Shown here: positions 50,887 to 59,683 of the stretch, piece after piece | Layout: each line of letters starts with the position of its first letter | Numbering within the stretch: the stretch's first letter is position 1 | Origin: Lachnospiraceae bacterium | GTDB taxonomy: Bacteria > Bacillota > Clostridia > Lachnospirales > Lachnospiraceae | Direction of reading: 5' to 3' | Assembly: GCA_022483465.1 (NCBI GenBank) | Contig: JAKVNF010000001.1 | Location: 558,001 to 622,000 of the forward strand | Length of the DNA: 64,000 nt | The notes under the pieces: model-generated | The model's input: only the letters and a program-made list of their open reading frames with translations | Databases searched by the model: none | What the model was told of the DNA's origin: nothing | Translations under genes and position numbers: made by a program

Positions 50887-53800
50887 TCACCGATCTTCCG
50901 GCACCGTGTAGTCCGTGACGATCTGGTCCGCGTCCCGGGCCTTCGCAAGATACATGTACCGGTCCGCCCGGGAGACGATGGACTTGACGTCGTCCCCCGG
51001 GTGCACCACGGTGATGCCGATGGCGGCCTGGCAGCTGATCCGCTGCCCCTCGTTCTCGATCTCGGTGCGGTTGGAGAGCGCAAGGAACCGCTCCGCCGCC
51101 TGCTCGATCTCCTCCGGGCGCTTGAGCTGCAAAAGGCCCACGAACTCATCCCCGCCCCAGCGGGCGAAGCGGTCCGCGTGCCGCCCGAACTTGCGAAGGC
51201 CAAGGCCCAGCTCTTTGAGCAGCTGGTCGCCCACGGTGTGGCCGTAGCGGTTGTTGATGTCGTGGAAGCGGTCCACGTCCGCAAAGAGCACCGCAAAGGG
51301 GTGGCCGGTGCGCTCGTAGCGCTCGAGCTCCTCCCCGATGCAGGCCTCCATGTAGCGGCGGCCGGGAAGGCAGGTCAGGGGGTCCCTGGTTGCCACCTCG
51401 TAGATGTCCCGCACGAGGCTGTCGTCGTAGGCGACATCCCCCAGGGTGACAAACAAAGAGACGAGCTCCGTGATCTTTCCGCTCTCGTCCCGGAGCGGCA
51501 CCAGGGTGTTGCGGATCAGCAGGTTGTCGCCATCCTTTTTGCGGATGAACATCTGCATCGTCTGCACCTGCCCGGAGGTGTAGGCGACAAGCGCCGGGCA
51601 GCTCGGCCCGAGGATCGTCTCCCCGCTGACAAAGCTGCAGCCAAAGGGCTGATCCACGCAGCGCTTGCCGATGACCTCCTCCTGGCTGTAGCCAAGAAGC
51701 CGCTCGGCCTCTCGGTTCCAGTACAGGATCTGCTGGTCCGGGCGCAGGATGTAGCAGCCAAAGGGAATCTCATCGAGGAAGCGCTCCAGGTTCAGGCGCG
51801 GCCCCTCGGTCTTGGGGATCACCGCGCCGTCCTTTCCCTGCTCCTCAAAGAAGGCAGAGAGCACCGTCCGCCGCACCTGCATGGCCTCGTCGCCATAGGC
51901 GACCCAGGTCCTGGCAAAGAGGGTGCAGGGGATGCCGTCCACCCGGTGGATCGCCTCGATCCCCCGGGAGAGCTTCTCCGAGAGGGCGATGATCTCGCCC
52001 TTGGCGGGCGCCGCCGCGAGAATTCCGAACTGGCCGGCGCCGAGCTGAGCCGCCGTGGCGCTGCTCCCCGCCTCTTTTGCGATCACGCTCTTGCAGGCAG
52101 AGAGGACGCGGCTTCGCACGGTCTTTCCGAAGTGGGCGCCGATCCGCGCGAGCTCCGGGATCTGCAGGACGATGAGGCCGAAGGGCCGCTCGCCCTCGAT
52201 GTTCTCGCTCTCATAGTCCGAGAGGTCCTGGACAAACTCCGCCGCGGTCAAGAGCCCGTCGGTGTCCCGGCCTGCCGGGTGGAGCTGGAGCGAGTGCTCC
52301 AGCGCCCGCTCATCGAGGAAGAACCCCATGAGGCCGCTGATCCTGCCGTTTCGGTAGGTGGGCCACTTGGTGGCGCGGATCGCGTGGGTCGTGCCCTTTG
52401 CAATGCACCGCCCGGGCACGAGAACCTGCATCTCGCCGGAGGAGATGACCTGCTCCTCGACGTTTCGATAGAGCTCGTTGCTCGGGTGCCAGTTCATGTC
52501 CTCGTCGGTCTTTCCGAGGATCGCAGACTCGTCGGCAAAGCCGTAGTAGTCGAGAAACGACTTGCTGGCGCCGAGAAACCGCCGGTTCTTGTCCTTCCAG
52601 AAAAGGGGCAGCGGGATGTGGAGGAGCAGATTGTTCCAGAGAACATCCGCCTCGTTCGCCTTGCCGCTGGTGAGGCTCTGGTAGGGGTCCTCCCCGCACT
52701 GGGCTTTCTCCCGCATGGCGGTGTCGATGTCCATGCGGCGGATGAGGTAGAGGATTTCGCTCCTTCCGGTGTCCGCCGCAAAGTGCATCCGGTGCGCCAT
52801 CCAGACGTACCTCCCGTCCTCCTCCATCGTGCGGAAGGCCCCGGACAGGGTTCCACGGGGCGCCGCAGGAAGGCGCTTTGCCAGGGTGTCGGGATCGAGA
52901 AAGGCCGCGTACCGCTCCCGGTCCGCCGGGAAGATCTTCGGCAGAAGATCGGAGAAGACGCCGTCTGTTGCGAGAATCTGGGCTTCCCCCGCCTCGCCCT
53001 CGAAATCGTCCGAGAAGGAGAGGCTCCGGAGGGTCTTTTTCTTCGTGTCGATCGCGTAGGCGTACTCATAGAACTTCAGCACGTTGAGGAGGGTTCTTGC
53101 CTTCCTGACAAGCTTCTCCCTGCTCCCCGCGTAGTTGTAGATGCGGACCGCAAAGAGGTTTCGTTCGGGGAGGGACCCGATGAAGCGATAGCGAAGGACC
53201 CGCTCACTCCCATGAATCGGAAGCAACAGTTCCCCCTCCATGCCGGTGGCTGCCGCGTAGCGGGCGGCGTCCGCATACCGCGCGGACTCCTCCTTGCGCC
53301 TTCCGTTGATGTCCTCCTCGATGGCAGTAAGGTCCGCGTAGCCGTCCTCCTCGGCCTTCTTGATGGCCGCATCGTTGAGGGCCAGGGCGCGCAGGGTCCC
53401 CGCATGCTCCTCCACGAGGACGAGCGGCGTATCGGTCAGGAAGTTGATCCGCTCCGCCGCGCCGTAGTAGGCCTTGTGTCCTGCGGACTCGATGGCAACC
53501 CCCCGCTCCCCTAGGCGCTCGAGGGTCTCCTCAAAGGGCAGGGGCTTTCCGAAGTAGTAGCCTTGCATCATGCCGCAGCCGCTGTGCATCAGAAAGTCCG
53601 CCTGCTCCTTTGTCTCCACGCCCTCGGCCAGGGTCCTGCCCCCGATCTTCTGGTTCATCGCGACGACGGAGGCGATGATGCTGCGGGAGCGGGGCGTGTC
53701 CTCCTTCAGGAAGGCCATGTCCATCTTTAAGACGTCAAAGCTGCAGTCCTTTAAGAGGTTCAGGGTGGAGTAGCCGCTCCCGAAGTCGTCCATCCAGACC

Positions 53801-55152
53801 TCGTACCCGGCGTCCCGGAACCGATCCAGGGCCTCGAAGATGACGTCCTCCCGCGAGATCAGGATGCTCTCCGTGACCTCGATGTGGAGCATGCGCCGGG
53901 GGATGTCGAAGGACTTGACGAGGTTCTCGATCTCCTGAAAGATGTCGCAGCAAAGAAAGTCCACCCGGGAGAGGTTGATGGACACCGGGATCTCGGGCTC
54001 GTTCTTTTCACTCCTTGCCGCGATCCGCTCCACCACCTGCCGGATGACGCAGATGTCAAGCCGCCAGACAAGCTGGGCCTTCTCCAAGGGCTCGATGAAG
54101 GCGGCCGGCGGGAGAAGTCCCCGCACCGGGTCGTCCCAGCGCGCCAGGGCCTCCATGCCGCAGAGCTCCCCGGAGAGGGTCCGGATGATGGGCTGGTAGT
54201 AGACCCGAATCCACCCCTTCCGGATCGCCTCGTCCAGAGAGGAGGTCACGTACTCGGCAAGCTCCAGGTCCTTGCCCATCTCATCGGTGTAGTCAAGGAA
54301 AAAGGTGTTCACGTGCTTTCTGCAGTCGTCACAGGCAATCTTCGCCCTGGTGCAGGCGGTCTCGGGGCCAAGGTCCCGGTCAATCCACTCAAAGATGCCG
54401 ATCGTGCAGTCGACGGTGCTGCCGGGCGCCATCTTCCGGATCATGTCCCGAAGGCGCTCCGCCTGGGCCCTTGCCTGGCGCGACGGCGTGTAGATCGCGA
54501 AGTGATCGCCCCCGAAGTGGGCCGCTGCTCCCTCGGGGAACCATCTGCGGATGCAGCGGGCGATGGCCTTCAAGAAGCCGTCGCCGTAGGAGATTCCATA
54601 CCGGAGGTTTAACATCCTAAAGTTGACAAGGTCCAAAAACAGGACCGTCGTCACGGCGTCCGGGTGGGACTTTTGGGAGGCGGCAAGCGCCGAGAAGAAG
54701 GCGTGCATCTCAAGAAGCCCCGTCATCGGGTCGATGCCGGGCTTTGTCTCCTGGTCCGGCGCCGCGACGAGGTCCATCGTGAAGTCGACGATGATGGGAT
54801 TTCCGCCGGAGTCCCGGCAGGACTGGGCCACCACGTGGACCAGGTGCCGGTGGTTCTTGCGGGTAATCAGCGCGGCGTCAAAGGACTCGCAGCTGCCCAG
54901 GTTCTGTGCGAGCCGCCGATAGGAGCGCTGCACCCGCTCCCGGTCCTCCGGCGCCACGTACTCCCAGAAGCTCCCCTCGCAGCCCGTAAAGGCGTCTTCC
55001 CGGGAGTCCGCCTCCAGCATGTCCAGGCAGCGCTGATTTAGATAGAAGGGGAAGCCGCTCCCCGGCCGGAAGGCATAGACCGCCCCCGGGAGCGCATTCA
55101 GCGTATCCTTCAGGTCCGTCGCCGAACTGTTCCCATCCCTCTTTGCTTCCAT
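50887..55152 (-). CDS. Giant multi-domain cyclic-di-GMP enzyme (PAS, three GGDEF, one EAL)
   Basis: A 1421-residue soluble protein. Order: PAS (about 15-130); GGDEF with altered GGDHF (214-218); EAL (about 305-547) with all catalytic residues (E334, N393, E425, D455/D456, K476, E511). Next come a PAS/GAF-like region (560-810), PAS (840-945) and a degenerate GGDEF with GAGQF (1038-1042). It ends with PAS (about 1122-1240) and a C-terminal GGDEF with intact RWGGDEF (about 1331-1337). It can probably both make and break cyclic-di-GMP, with input through several PAS domains. No membrane segment is present. It is not broken, unlike its neighbour. Confidence 0.92.
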   Translation of the reverse strand: MEAKRDGNSSATDLKDTLNALPGAVYAFRPGSGFPFYLNQRCLDMLEADSREDAFTGCEGSFWEYVAPEDRERVQRSYRRLAQNLGSCESFDAALITRKNHRHLVHVVAQSCRDSGGNPIIVDFTMDLVAAPDQETKPGIDPMTGLLEMHAFFSALAASQKSHPDAVTTVLFLDLVNFRMLNLRYGISYGDGFLKAIARCIRRWFPEGAAAHFGGDHFAIYTPSRQARAQAERLRDMIRKMAPGSTVDCTIGIFEWIDRDLGPETACTRAKIACDDCRKHVNTFFLDYTDEMGKDLELAEYVTSSLDEAIRKGWIRVYYQPIIRTLSGELCGMEALARWDDPVRGLLPPAAFIEPLEKAQLVWRLDICVIRQVVERIAARSEKNEPEIPVSINLSRVDFLCCDIFQEIENLVKSFDIPRRMLHIEVTESILISREDVIFEALDRFRDAGYEVWMDDFGSGYSTLNLLKDCSFDVLKMDMAFLKEDTPRSRSIIASVVAMNQKIGGRTLAEGVETKEQADFLMHSGCGMMQGYYFGKPLPFEETLERLGERGVAIESAGHKAYYGAAERINFLTDTPLVLVEEHAGTLRALALNDAAIKKAEEDGYADLTAIEEDINGRRKEESARYADAARYAAATGMEGELLLPIHGSERVLRYRFIGSLPERNLFAVRIYNYAGSREKLVRKARTLLNVLKFYEYAYAIDTKKKTLRSLSFSDDFEGEAGEAQILATDGVFSDLLPKIFPADRERYAAFLDPDTLAKRLPAAPRGTLSGAFRTMEEDGRYVWMAHRMHFAADTGRSEILYLIRRMDIDTAMREKAQCGEDPYQSLTSGKANEADVLWNNLLLHIPLPLFWKDKNRRFLGASKSFLDYYGFADESAILGKTDEDMNWHPSNELYRNVEEQVISSGEMQVLVPGRCIAKGTTHAIRATKWPTYRNGRISGLMGFFLDERALEHSLQLHPAGRDTDGLLTAAEFVQDLSDYESENIEGERPFGLIVLQIPELARIGAHFGKTVRSRVLSACKSVIAKEAGSSATAAQLGAGQFGILAAAPAKGEIIALSEKLSRGIEAIHRVDGIPCTLFARTWVAYGDEAMQVRRTVLSAFFEEQGKDGAVIPKTEGPRLNLERFLDEIPFGCYILRPDQQILYWNREAERLLGYSQEEVIGKRCVDQPFGCSFVSGETILGPSCPALVAYTSGQVQTMQMFIRKKDGDNLLIRNTLVPLRDESGKITELVSLFVTLGDVAYDDSLVRDIYEVATRDPLTCLPGRRYMEACIGEELERYERTGHPFAVLFADVDRFHDINNRYGHTVGDQLLKELGLGLRKFGRHADRFARWGGDEFVGLLQLKRPEEIEQAAERFLALSNRTEIENEGQRISCQAAIGITVVHPGDDVKSIVSRADRYMYLAKARDADQIVTDYTVPEDR

Positions 55153-55296
55153 GCCCGCTCCTTTCTCACCCTGTCGTCAGCCCTTTCAGGTCAAAATCCG
55201 ACTGGTAAACCAATTTTTTATTGTACACGCAAGGGGTCCCGGGATCAACGAACGGATTCCATAATGACGCCAAAACATACTTCCCAGGCCAAAGAA

Positions 55297-55332
55297 AGCC
55301 TGCCGGCACCCCCAGAGGGGAGCCGGCAGGCT
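55297..55332 (-). terminator. Terminator of the repeat lipoprotein gene
   Basis: An 11-bp stem (55297-55307 with 55322-55332), extended by a C/G inner part, with TTTCTTT following on the minus strand. Confidence 0.8.
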
Positions 55333-55355
55333 CTGCTTCTTTCTTGAATGTTGGA

Positions 55356-56199
55356 TTACTCTGTTTCCTCCAGGGCATTGTAGATGAGGTCAGCCTCCTT
55401 CTCGGAGAGGGCGGCTGCGGCGTAGATGTTGCCGTCCGCGTCGATGATGAAGTAGTTCTCGCCGTCGGTCGCATAGCCGAGCTGGGTGTTGCCGATCGAG
55501 ATCAGGTAGTAAGGTGTGCCATCATCGGTCTCGGCGTCGGAGACGCTGTACTCGGCGAAAACCTCGTCGGTGCCGTCGTTGACATAGGCGACATCGCCGG
55601 CGGAGCTGGTGTAGAAGGCGATGATGAAGTCATTTCCGCTGCCGTCGTTGGCGTAGTAGCCGTCCACGTAGGTGACATCCGTGGCAGATGCCGCCTCATT
55701 GTCGAGCTCTCCGGAATCTGCCATCTGCAGGGCGGAGTAGAGCGCGTCTGCCTCCTCCTCGGAGAGGGCGGCTGCGGCGTAGATGTTGCCGCTCGTGTCG
55801 ACCAGATAGTAGTTGGATCCTTCGGTGTAGTAGCCGAGGGCGGTGTCGCCCACGGTGATGAGGTAGTAGTCGGTGCCGGAATCGGTCTGCGCCTCCTCGA
55901 CTGTGTACTCCGCAAGGGCCTCATTGGTGCCGTCGCTCACATAGGCGACATCCCCGGCAGCACCCTCGAAGAAGGCGATGATCAAGTCGTTCCCATTCCC
56001 GTCGTTGGCGTAGTAGCCGTCCACGTAGGAGATCCCATCGGCGGAAGCGGTGTCCTCGGTGGCAGCCTCGGCGGCCTCCGTCGCTGCTGCGGTGGTGACG
56101 GCATCCGCTGACGCATCTTGCGATCCGCCGCAGCCCGTCATCAGGGCGGCGCCCAGTATCCCGGTCATCGGTACACAGACAAATCTCTACTTTATCGTT
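55356..56199 (-). pseudogene. Two-repeat lipoprotein with a lost start codon
   Basis: The frame from ATG 56168 encodes 270 residues. A lipobox (LMTGC) lies near residues 9-13, followed by a Thr/Ala/Glu linker and two tandem repeats of about 105 residues (each begins YVDGYYANDG and ends GNIYAAAALSE). The true start seems to be upstream: AAGGAG is followed after 9 nt by ATA AAG TAG AGA and then RFVCVPMTGILG, so the start codon is ATA and the third codon is a stop. Beginning at 56168 there is no binding site and no basic signal region. The function is unknown. Confidence 0.7.
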
Positions 56200-56267
56200 T
56201 TACACTCCTTGCTTGGTTATCTACTCGTTTTCTGACGTTTCTGTCTCTTCTTGCAGATAGCTGCCCC

Positions 56268-56654
56268 TTACAGATTCAGGGCCTTCAGCTCCTCGACGGT
56301 CAGGTCCACCAGCTTCTCGGCGGTCTTCTGCTTCTTTCCGACCATGCCTCTCAGGCCGCTGAGGCCGTCGGTCACGCTGTCGAGAGCCATGTTGACGGCG
56401 GCGTTTCCTGCGCCCGCCACCTCATTCTTGGACACCTGAAACTTGGTGGCCGTATTCTTGCCCAGGCCCGTCACCGGGAGAATCCAGACCTGGTTCCAGC
56501 GGTCCAGCGGCGGGAAGGTGATGATGGTGGCGAGACCGTGCTTGGTCAGGGACGGCTCTCCTGCGGAGAACTTCTTGTCCCGGATCGCCTCGTAGAACTC
56601 CTCGATGGTGTAGGGCTTGCTGACAGTTACGTTTTTAACCTTCACTCCAAACAT
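56268..56654 (-). CDS. Hypothetical cytoplasmic protein
   Basis: A 128-residue protein without signal or membrane segment, not recognised as a named family. The first half is mixed alpha/beta (FGVKVKNVTVSKPYTIEEFY, GLATIITFPPLDRWNQVWIL), the second half helical with a conserved-looking MVGKKQKTAEKLVDLTVEEL end. The start at 56652-56654 was chosen because AAGGAG lies 8 nt before it; the frame is open 9 nt further. It lies between the broken lipoprotein and the histidine kinase fragment. GC and codon use match the host. Confidence 0.7.
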   Translation of the reverse strand: MFGVKVKNVTVSKPYTIEEFYEAIRDKKFSAGEPSLTKHGLATIITFPPLDRWNQVWILPVTGLGKNTATKFQVSKNEVAGAGNAAVNMALDSVTDGLSGLRGMVGKKQKTAEKLVDLTVEELKALNL

Positions 56655-56788
56655 ATGGCACACTCCTTATTGTGGTTTTGATTGGTTTGTTTTCCTTGCT
56701 GCACCTTTATTCTGCCAGCTGAAAGGCCCCTCCAAAAGTGCTGAAATGTCAGGGTAAGTGTCGAAATCATCAATTGACAGATGGAAAT

Positions 56789-57375
56789 TTATGTATTTTT
56801 CGGTGCCGTCAGGTCCAGGTAGACGTCGGAGAAAAAGACCCCGTCCCGGTCGTCGAAGTGGGCGTCCACGCCGTGGAGCCTTGCTGCGCTGGTGATGCTG
56901 GCAAGGCCGATCCCCACCTCCTCCCGCTTGCTCGAGACATAGAACCTCCCGAAGCGCCGGGGCTTCCCGCTGCAGCTGTTCTCCATGTGAATCACCAGCT
57001 TGTTCAGGTGCCGGACCGCGGTGAGGCGCGCAAAGGGTTCCTGCATTTCTCCCCTTGCCACCGCCTCTGCCGCGTTCTCCAAAAGGTTCCCGAAGACGAC
57101 GCAGAGGCTCTGCTCCACCTCCGGGGCAAGGCTCCTTGGGAGGGATAGGGAGATCTGGGCCCTTGCCCCCGCCTGCCTTGCAAGCTCGGTGTAGTGGCCC
57201 ACCACCGCGTTCACCGCGGGGTTTTCGCAGTACCGCTCTCTCCTCCCCTCCGGGATGCTGGAGCACATGGTCACCAAGTGGGCGCGGATGCCGGCAAGGT
57301 CTCCGCTCCCCGCCATCTCCGAGAGGGCCGTCAGCTCATGGCGATAGTCGTGGCGAAGCCTTGCAAGCTCCCTCT
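56789..57375 (-). pseudogene. Histidine kinase, C-terminal fragment (GHKL ATPase)
   Basis: The fragment contains a phospho-acceptor-like helix (RELARLRHDYRHELTALSEM) and a GHKL ATP-binding domain with an N box (VFGNLLENAAEAV) and a glycine-rich VGIGLASI, as in AgrC-type sensor kinases. In the minus direction it starts abruptly. The matching N-terminal sensor part, ending in a coiled coil (QVQEEKKHQKTLLAHE), lies beyond the IS110 element at 59684. The kinase was therefore split by mobile DNA; the frame is open upstream to 57463 with unrelated sequence. No response regulator is adjacent. Confidence 0.75.
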
Positions 57376-57796
57376 CTAGATAAATTTGTACATAATCCAC
57401 AATGAGCCTTAATCTATAGGGGTTTGAGAGTAAGACCTCTGTGAAAAATGTATGCTTTAACATTACAACAGTGCATGACTACGGGTGAAATCGGTGTCTC
57501 TGGAGGTCCGGACACCTATGATTTCTGTGTTCAGGGTACAAAAAGAAAAGCATCCTCTTAATTGTCTGACAATAGCGACATTAGCTGTCAGTATAAGAAA
57601 CGCGTTTCAATCTCCCTGCTTCACCATGGCTGCCAACCTCTCATGTCTAGCGGAGTCTGCCTTCGGTCCCACCCGGAGGCATCCCAAATTCCTTCGTACA
57701 GCCGATCCCATAGTTCGGAGCGCCGCTTATGCTTTCGTTCGGGGTCATATGCCCCATGGAGTAAATCCTGCGGCTACGCTCATGCTCTGTTTGTTT
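57376..57796. other. Unexplained 420-bp segment between kinase fragment and IS110 element
   Basis: No convincing gene. The base composition is more AT-rich than the host, with short inverted repeats near 57510-57530 and 57565-57580. It is neither kinase sequence nor recognisably part of the IS110 element, whose inverted repeat begins at 57797. It may be a remnant of another insertion, or a non-coding flank of the element longer than its terminal repeats suggest. Confidence 0.5.
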
Positions 57797-57819
57797 GAGA
57801 GCACCCCTGTAATTCAGTA

Positions 57820-58127
57820 GGCGTTAGTAAAGAACCGGGTTGATGGGTTCCATACCACAACCTCCATGGTGAACTCTCGACGCGATAATGTCCGATGAAG
57901 ATATAGAATCCCCATTTGGAGCTCTTTTCTTCTCCGCATAATGCCTATCTTGTTATTTATAGTCACATACTCGGCAAGTGAGTGTATGTGTTTAGGCAAT
58001 CTAGGTGATGCTTTGTTACATGATGCAACACAGCACGGATAGGAGTGTACCCAGCTCGAGCTCAAAGTGAGGTATTAGTGGTCTCATGCTAGGCGATCGC
58101 TTATCAACCCGTTTCTTAACTAACGCC
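57820..58127. mobile_element. MITE-like 308-bp repeat, copy 3 (inside the IS110 end)
   Basis: Same ends and length as copies 1 and 2, with about eight substitutions relative to copy 1. It is flanked by the 8-bp direct repeat ATTCAGTA (57812-57819 and 58128-58135), which is itself part of the IS110 inverted repeat. Confidence 0.95.
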
Positions 58128-58289
58128 ATTCAGTAAATCTCGGAAATCCCGGGGGACGCATCCCTGGATCCACACTGAAGTACATGGTGCGGTTAATACG
58201 TTACAGTTGAGGGGGAGTCATCCTAACGGTGTTGCCTGGTAGATAACCGCCCTGTTGGTCCTTGAAACTGTCTGCTGTCCGGCTGCGCG

Positions 58290-59573
58290 TTATGCAGGCA
58301 TCATACCTGCCGCAGGATCGTGAATGACCTTAGACGGGTCAAAATCAACGCCTTTACGGAGGATTGCGTGGAAGATCCTCAAAGCCTTGCATGCCACTAC
58401 TACGCGCGCCTGACGCCGTTTTAGAGGGTTCGTTGTCCGTGTGGTGTATTTGACCTGTAAGGCCTTAAATGCACTGTTCCAGGCTATCAGAGACCCCGCA
58501 GCTTCATACATGACTCGTCTTAAGGCAGAACGCCCTCGCTTGCTGATGCGATGTTCACCGACCTTCTTGCAGGATTCGTTGTTAATCGCATTCAGTCCGG
58601 CAAGCTTCACCAGCTGCTTGGGATCGCTGAAGCGGTTGACATCGCCCACCTCTGCAATGAATCCCACAACTGTCTGCATTCCGACTCCGCGTATACTCAA
58701 CAGCTTGTCGACGTTAGGAAGCCGGCGAACCTGCTCTTCAAGTTTCCTGTCAAGCTCCTCCAGCCGTTCACTGTTCCTGCGGAAATCCTCAAGAATGTAC
58801 AGGAAGGCAACTTTTTCAGCGGCGCAATAGTCCAGCCACATGTTTGCTGCAGCGGCCTCCACAAGCTTTTCAGCCTTTTTCCTGCCGCCGGTGCCCCGCA
58901 TCTTTTTCGATTTCCACAAGAGCAGAATTCCGTCAACGCCAAGTTCATATACGTCTCGAGGCAGCGATGCTATTTCCAGGACAGCCAGGCCGCCCTTGGA
59001 ATCATACTTTGAATAGCAATTCAGGTATTCCGGGAAGTTTCTGCGCAGCCATGCCTGCATACGGTTCCGGGCCCTCGCCATGTTCTTCACAACGCTTTCC
59101 CTGACATTGAACAGGCTGCGGATCTCAGCGTAATCTCCCTGCGGATCATACGGTTCAAAGAAACGTCCTTCCCGCACCAGATCCGCAATGACTCGGGGAT
59201 CCTTCTTGTCGTCCTTGCTTGGGGAGTTATCATCCAGCTCCTTCGATCTATGGACATGGAGTGTGTTCACCGTAACAATCTTGAAGCCCTTTTTGGTCAG
59301 ATACTGTTTGAAGCATAGCCAGTACACACCCGTGGGCTCACAGCCGATAATAACCTCCGTAAGGCCGCTCCTGGCCTGTATCTCCTCAATCCACTTGATG
59401 AGGAGCAAAAAGCCTTTTTCGTTGTTGGGGAAGAAGAAAGCCTTTTTGGTGTACTCCTCGCCCCGCCAGTTCATGGCCCGTGCATAGTTTTTCTCGGAGC
59501 CAATGTCAACTCCGATGATCAGATGGTGTTCTGATACTTGATGCAGCTTCTTTGCTCGTGTAGAATTCTTCAT
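58290..59573 (-). CDS. IS110-family DEDD recombinase (transposase)
   Basis: A 427-residue recombinase. The N-terminal RuvC-like domain has D23 in IIGVDIGSEKNY, E79 in IIGCEPTGVYW and the later Asp pair in SKDDKKDPRVIADLV. The C-terminal Tnp domain has SIRGVGMQTVVGFIAEVGD, with the catalytic Ser region, and SKRGRSALRRVMYEAAG. IS110 recombinases use a bridge RNA to choose target and donor. The start at 59571-59573 has AAGGAG 7 nt upstream, better than the open frame to 59639. The gene appears intact, so the element could still move; the MITE in its end may prevent this. Confidence 0.93.
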   Translation of the reverse strand: MKNSTRAKKLHQVSEHHLIIGVDIGSEKNYARAMNWRGEEYTKKAFFFPNNEKGFLLLIKWIEEIQARSGLTEVIIGCEPTGVYWLCFKQYLTKKGFKIVTVNTLHVHRSKELDDNSPSKDDKKDPRVIADLVREGRFFEPYDPQGDYAEIRSLFNVRESVVKNMARARNRMQAWLRRNFPEYLNCYSKYDSKGGLAVLEIASLPRDVYELGVDGILLLWKSKKMRGTGGRKKAEKLVEAAAANMWLDYCAAEKVAFLYILEDFRRNSERLEELDRKLEEQVRRLPNVDKLLSIRGVGMQTVVGFIAEVGDVNRFSDPKQLVKLAGLNAINNESCKKVGEHRISKRGRSALRRVMYEAAGSLIAWNSAFKALQVKYTTRTTNPLKRRQARVVVACKALRIFHAILRKGVDFDPSKVIHDPAAGMMPA

Positions 59574-59683
59574 AGATGGTCTCCTTACCGTGTGTTGGAT
59601 TGCGTCTCGATGGACGTCCTCCATGGTAACAGAGGCCATTTTAATTTCCTATTGGCGATTTACTGAATTACAGGAATGCTTTC

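Larger units (their letters stand above)
57797..59683 (-). mobile_element. IS110-family element carrying a MITE
   Basis: Inverted repeats of about 27 bp with three differences lie at both ends (core CCTGTAATTCAGTAAATC). The left copy (57797-58139) is interrupted by MITE copy 3, and the right copy is at 59657-59683. They enclose one DEDD recombinase gene. Without the MITE and its duplication the element would be about 1.57 kb, normal for the family. Its non-coding part downstream of the recombinase (57797-58289, less the MITE) is where a bridge RNA may be encoded, as in IS1111-type members. Confidence 0.75.

Noticed and set aside
55261-55345. A small gene or sRNA between the giant GGDEF protein and the lipoprotein
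   Set aside because: The interval is explained by a terminator and upstream region; no frame or promoter stood out.
41004-58127. The 308-bp repeats as CRISPR or a tandem array
   Set aside because: They are long, dispersed, have inverted ends and individual target duplications; no short repeat-spacer pattern or cas gene occurs in the window.
57812-58135. The repeat as the non-coding end of the IS110 element
   Set aside because: The same sequence occurs twice elsewhere with other flanks, and here has its own 8-bp duplication within the IS inverted repeat.
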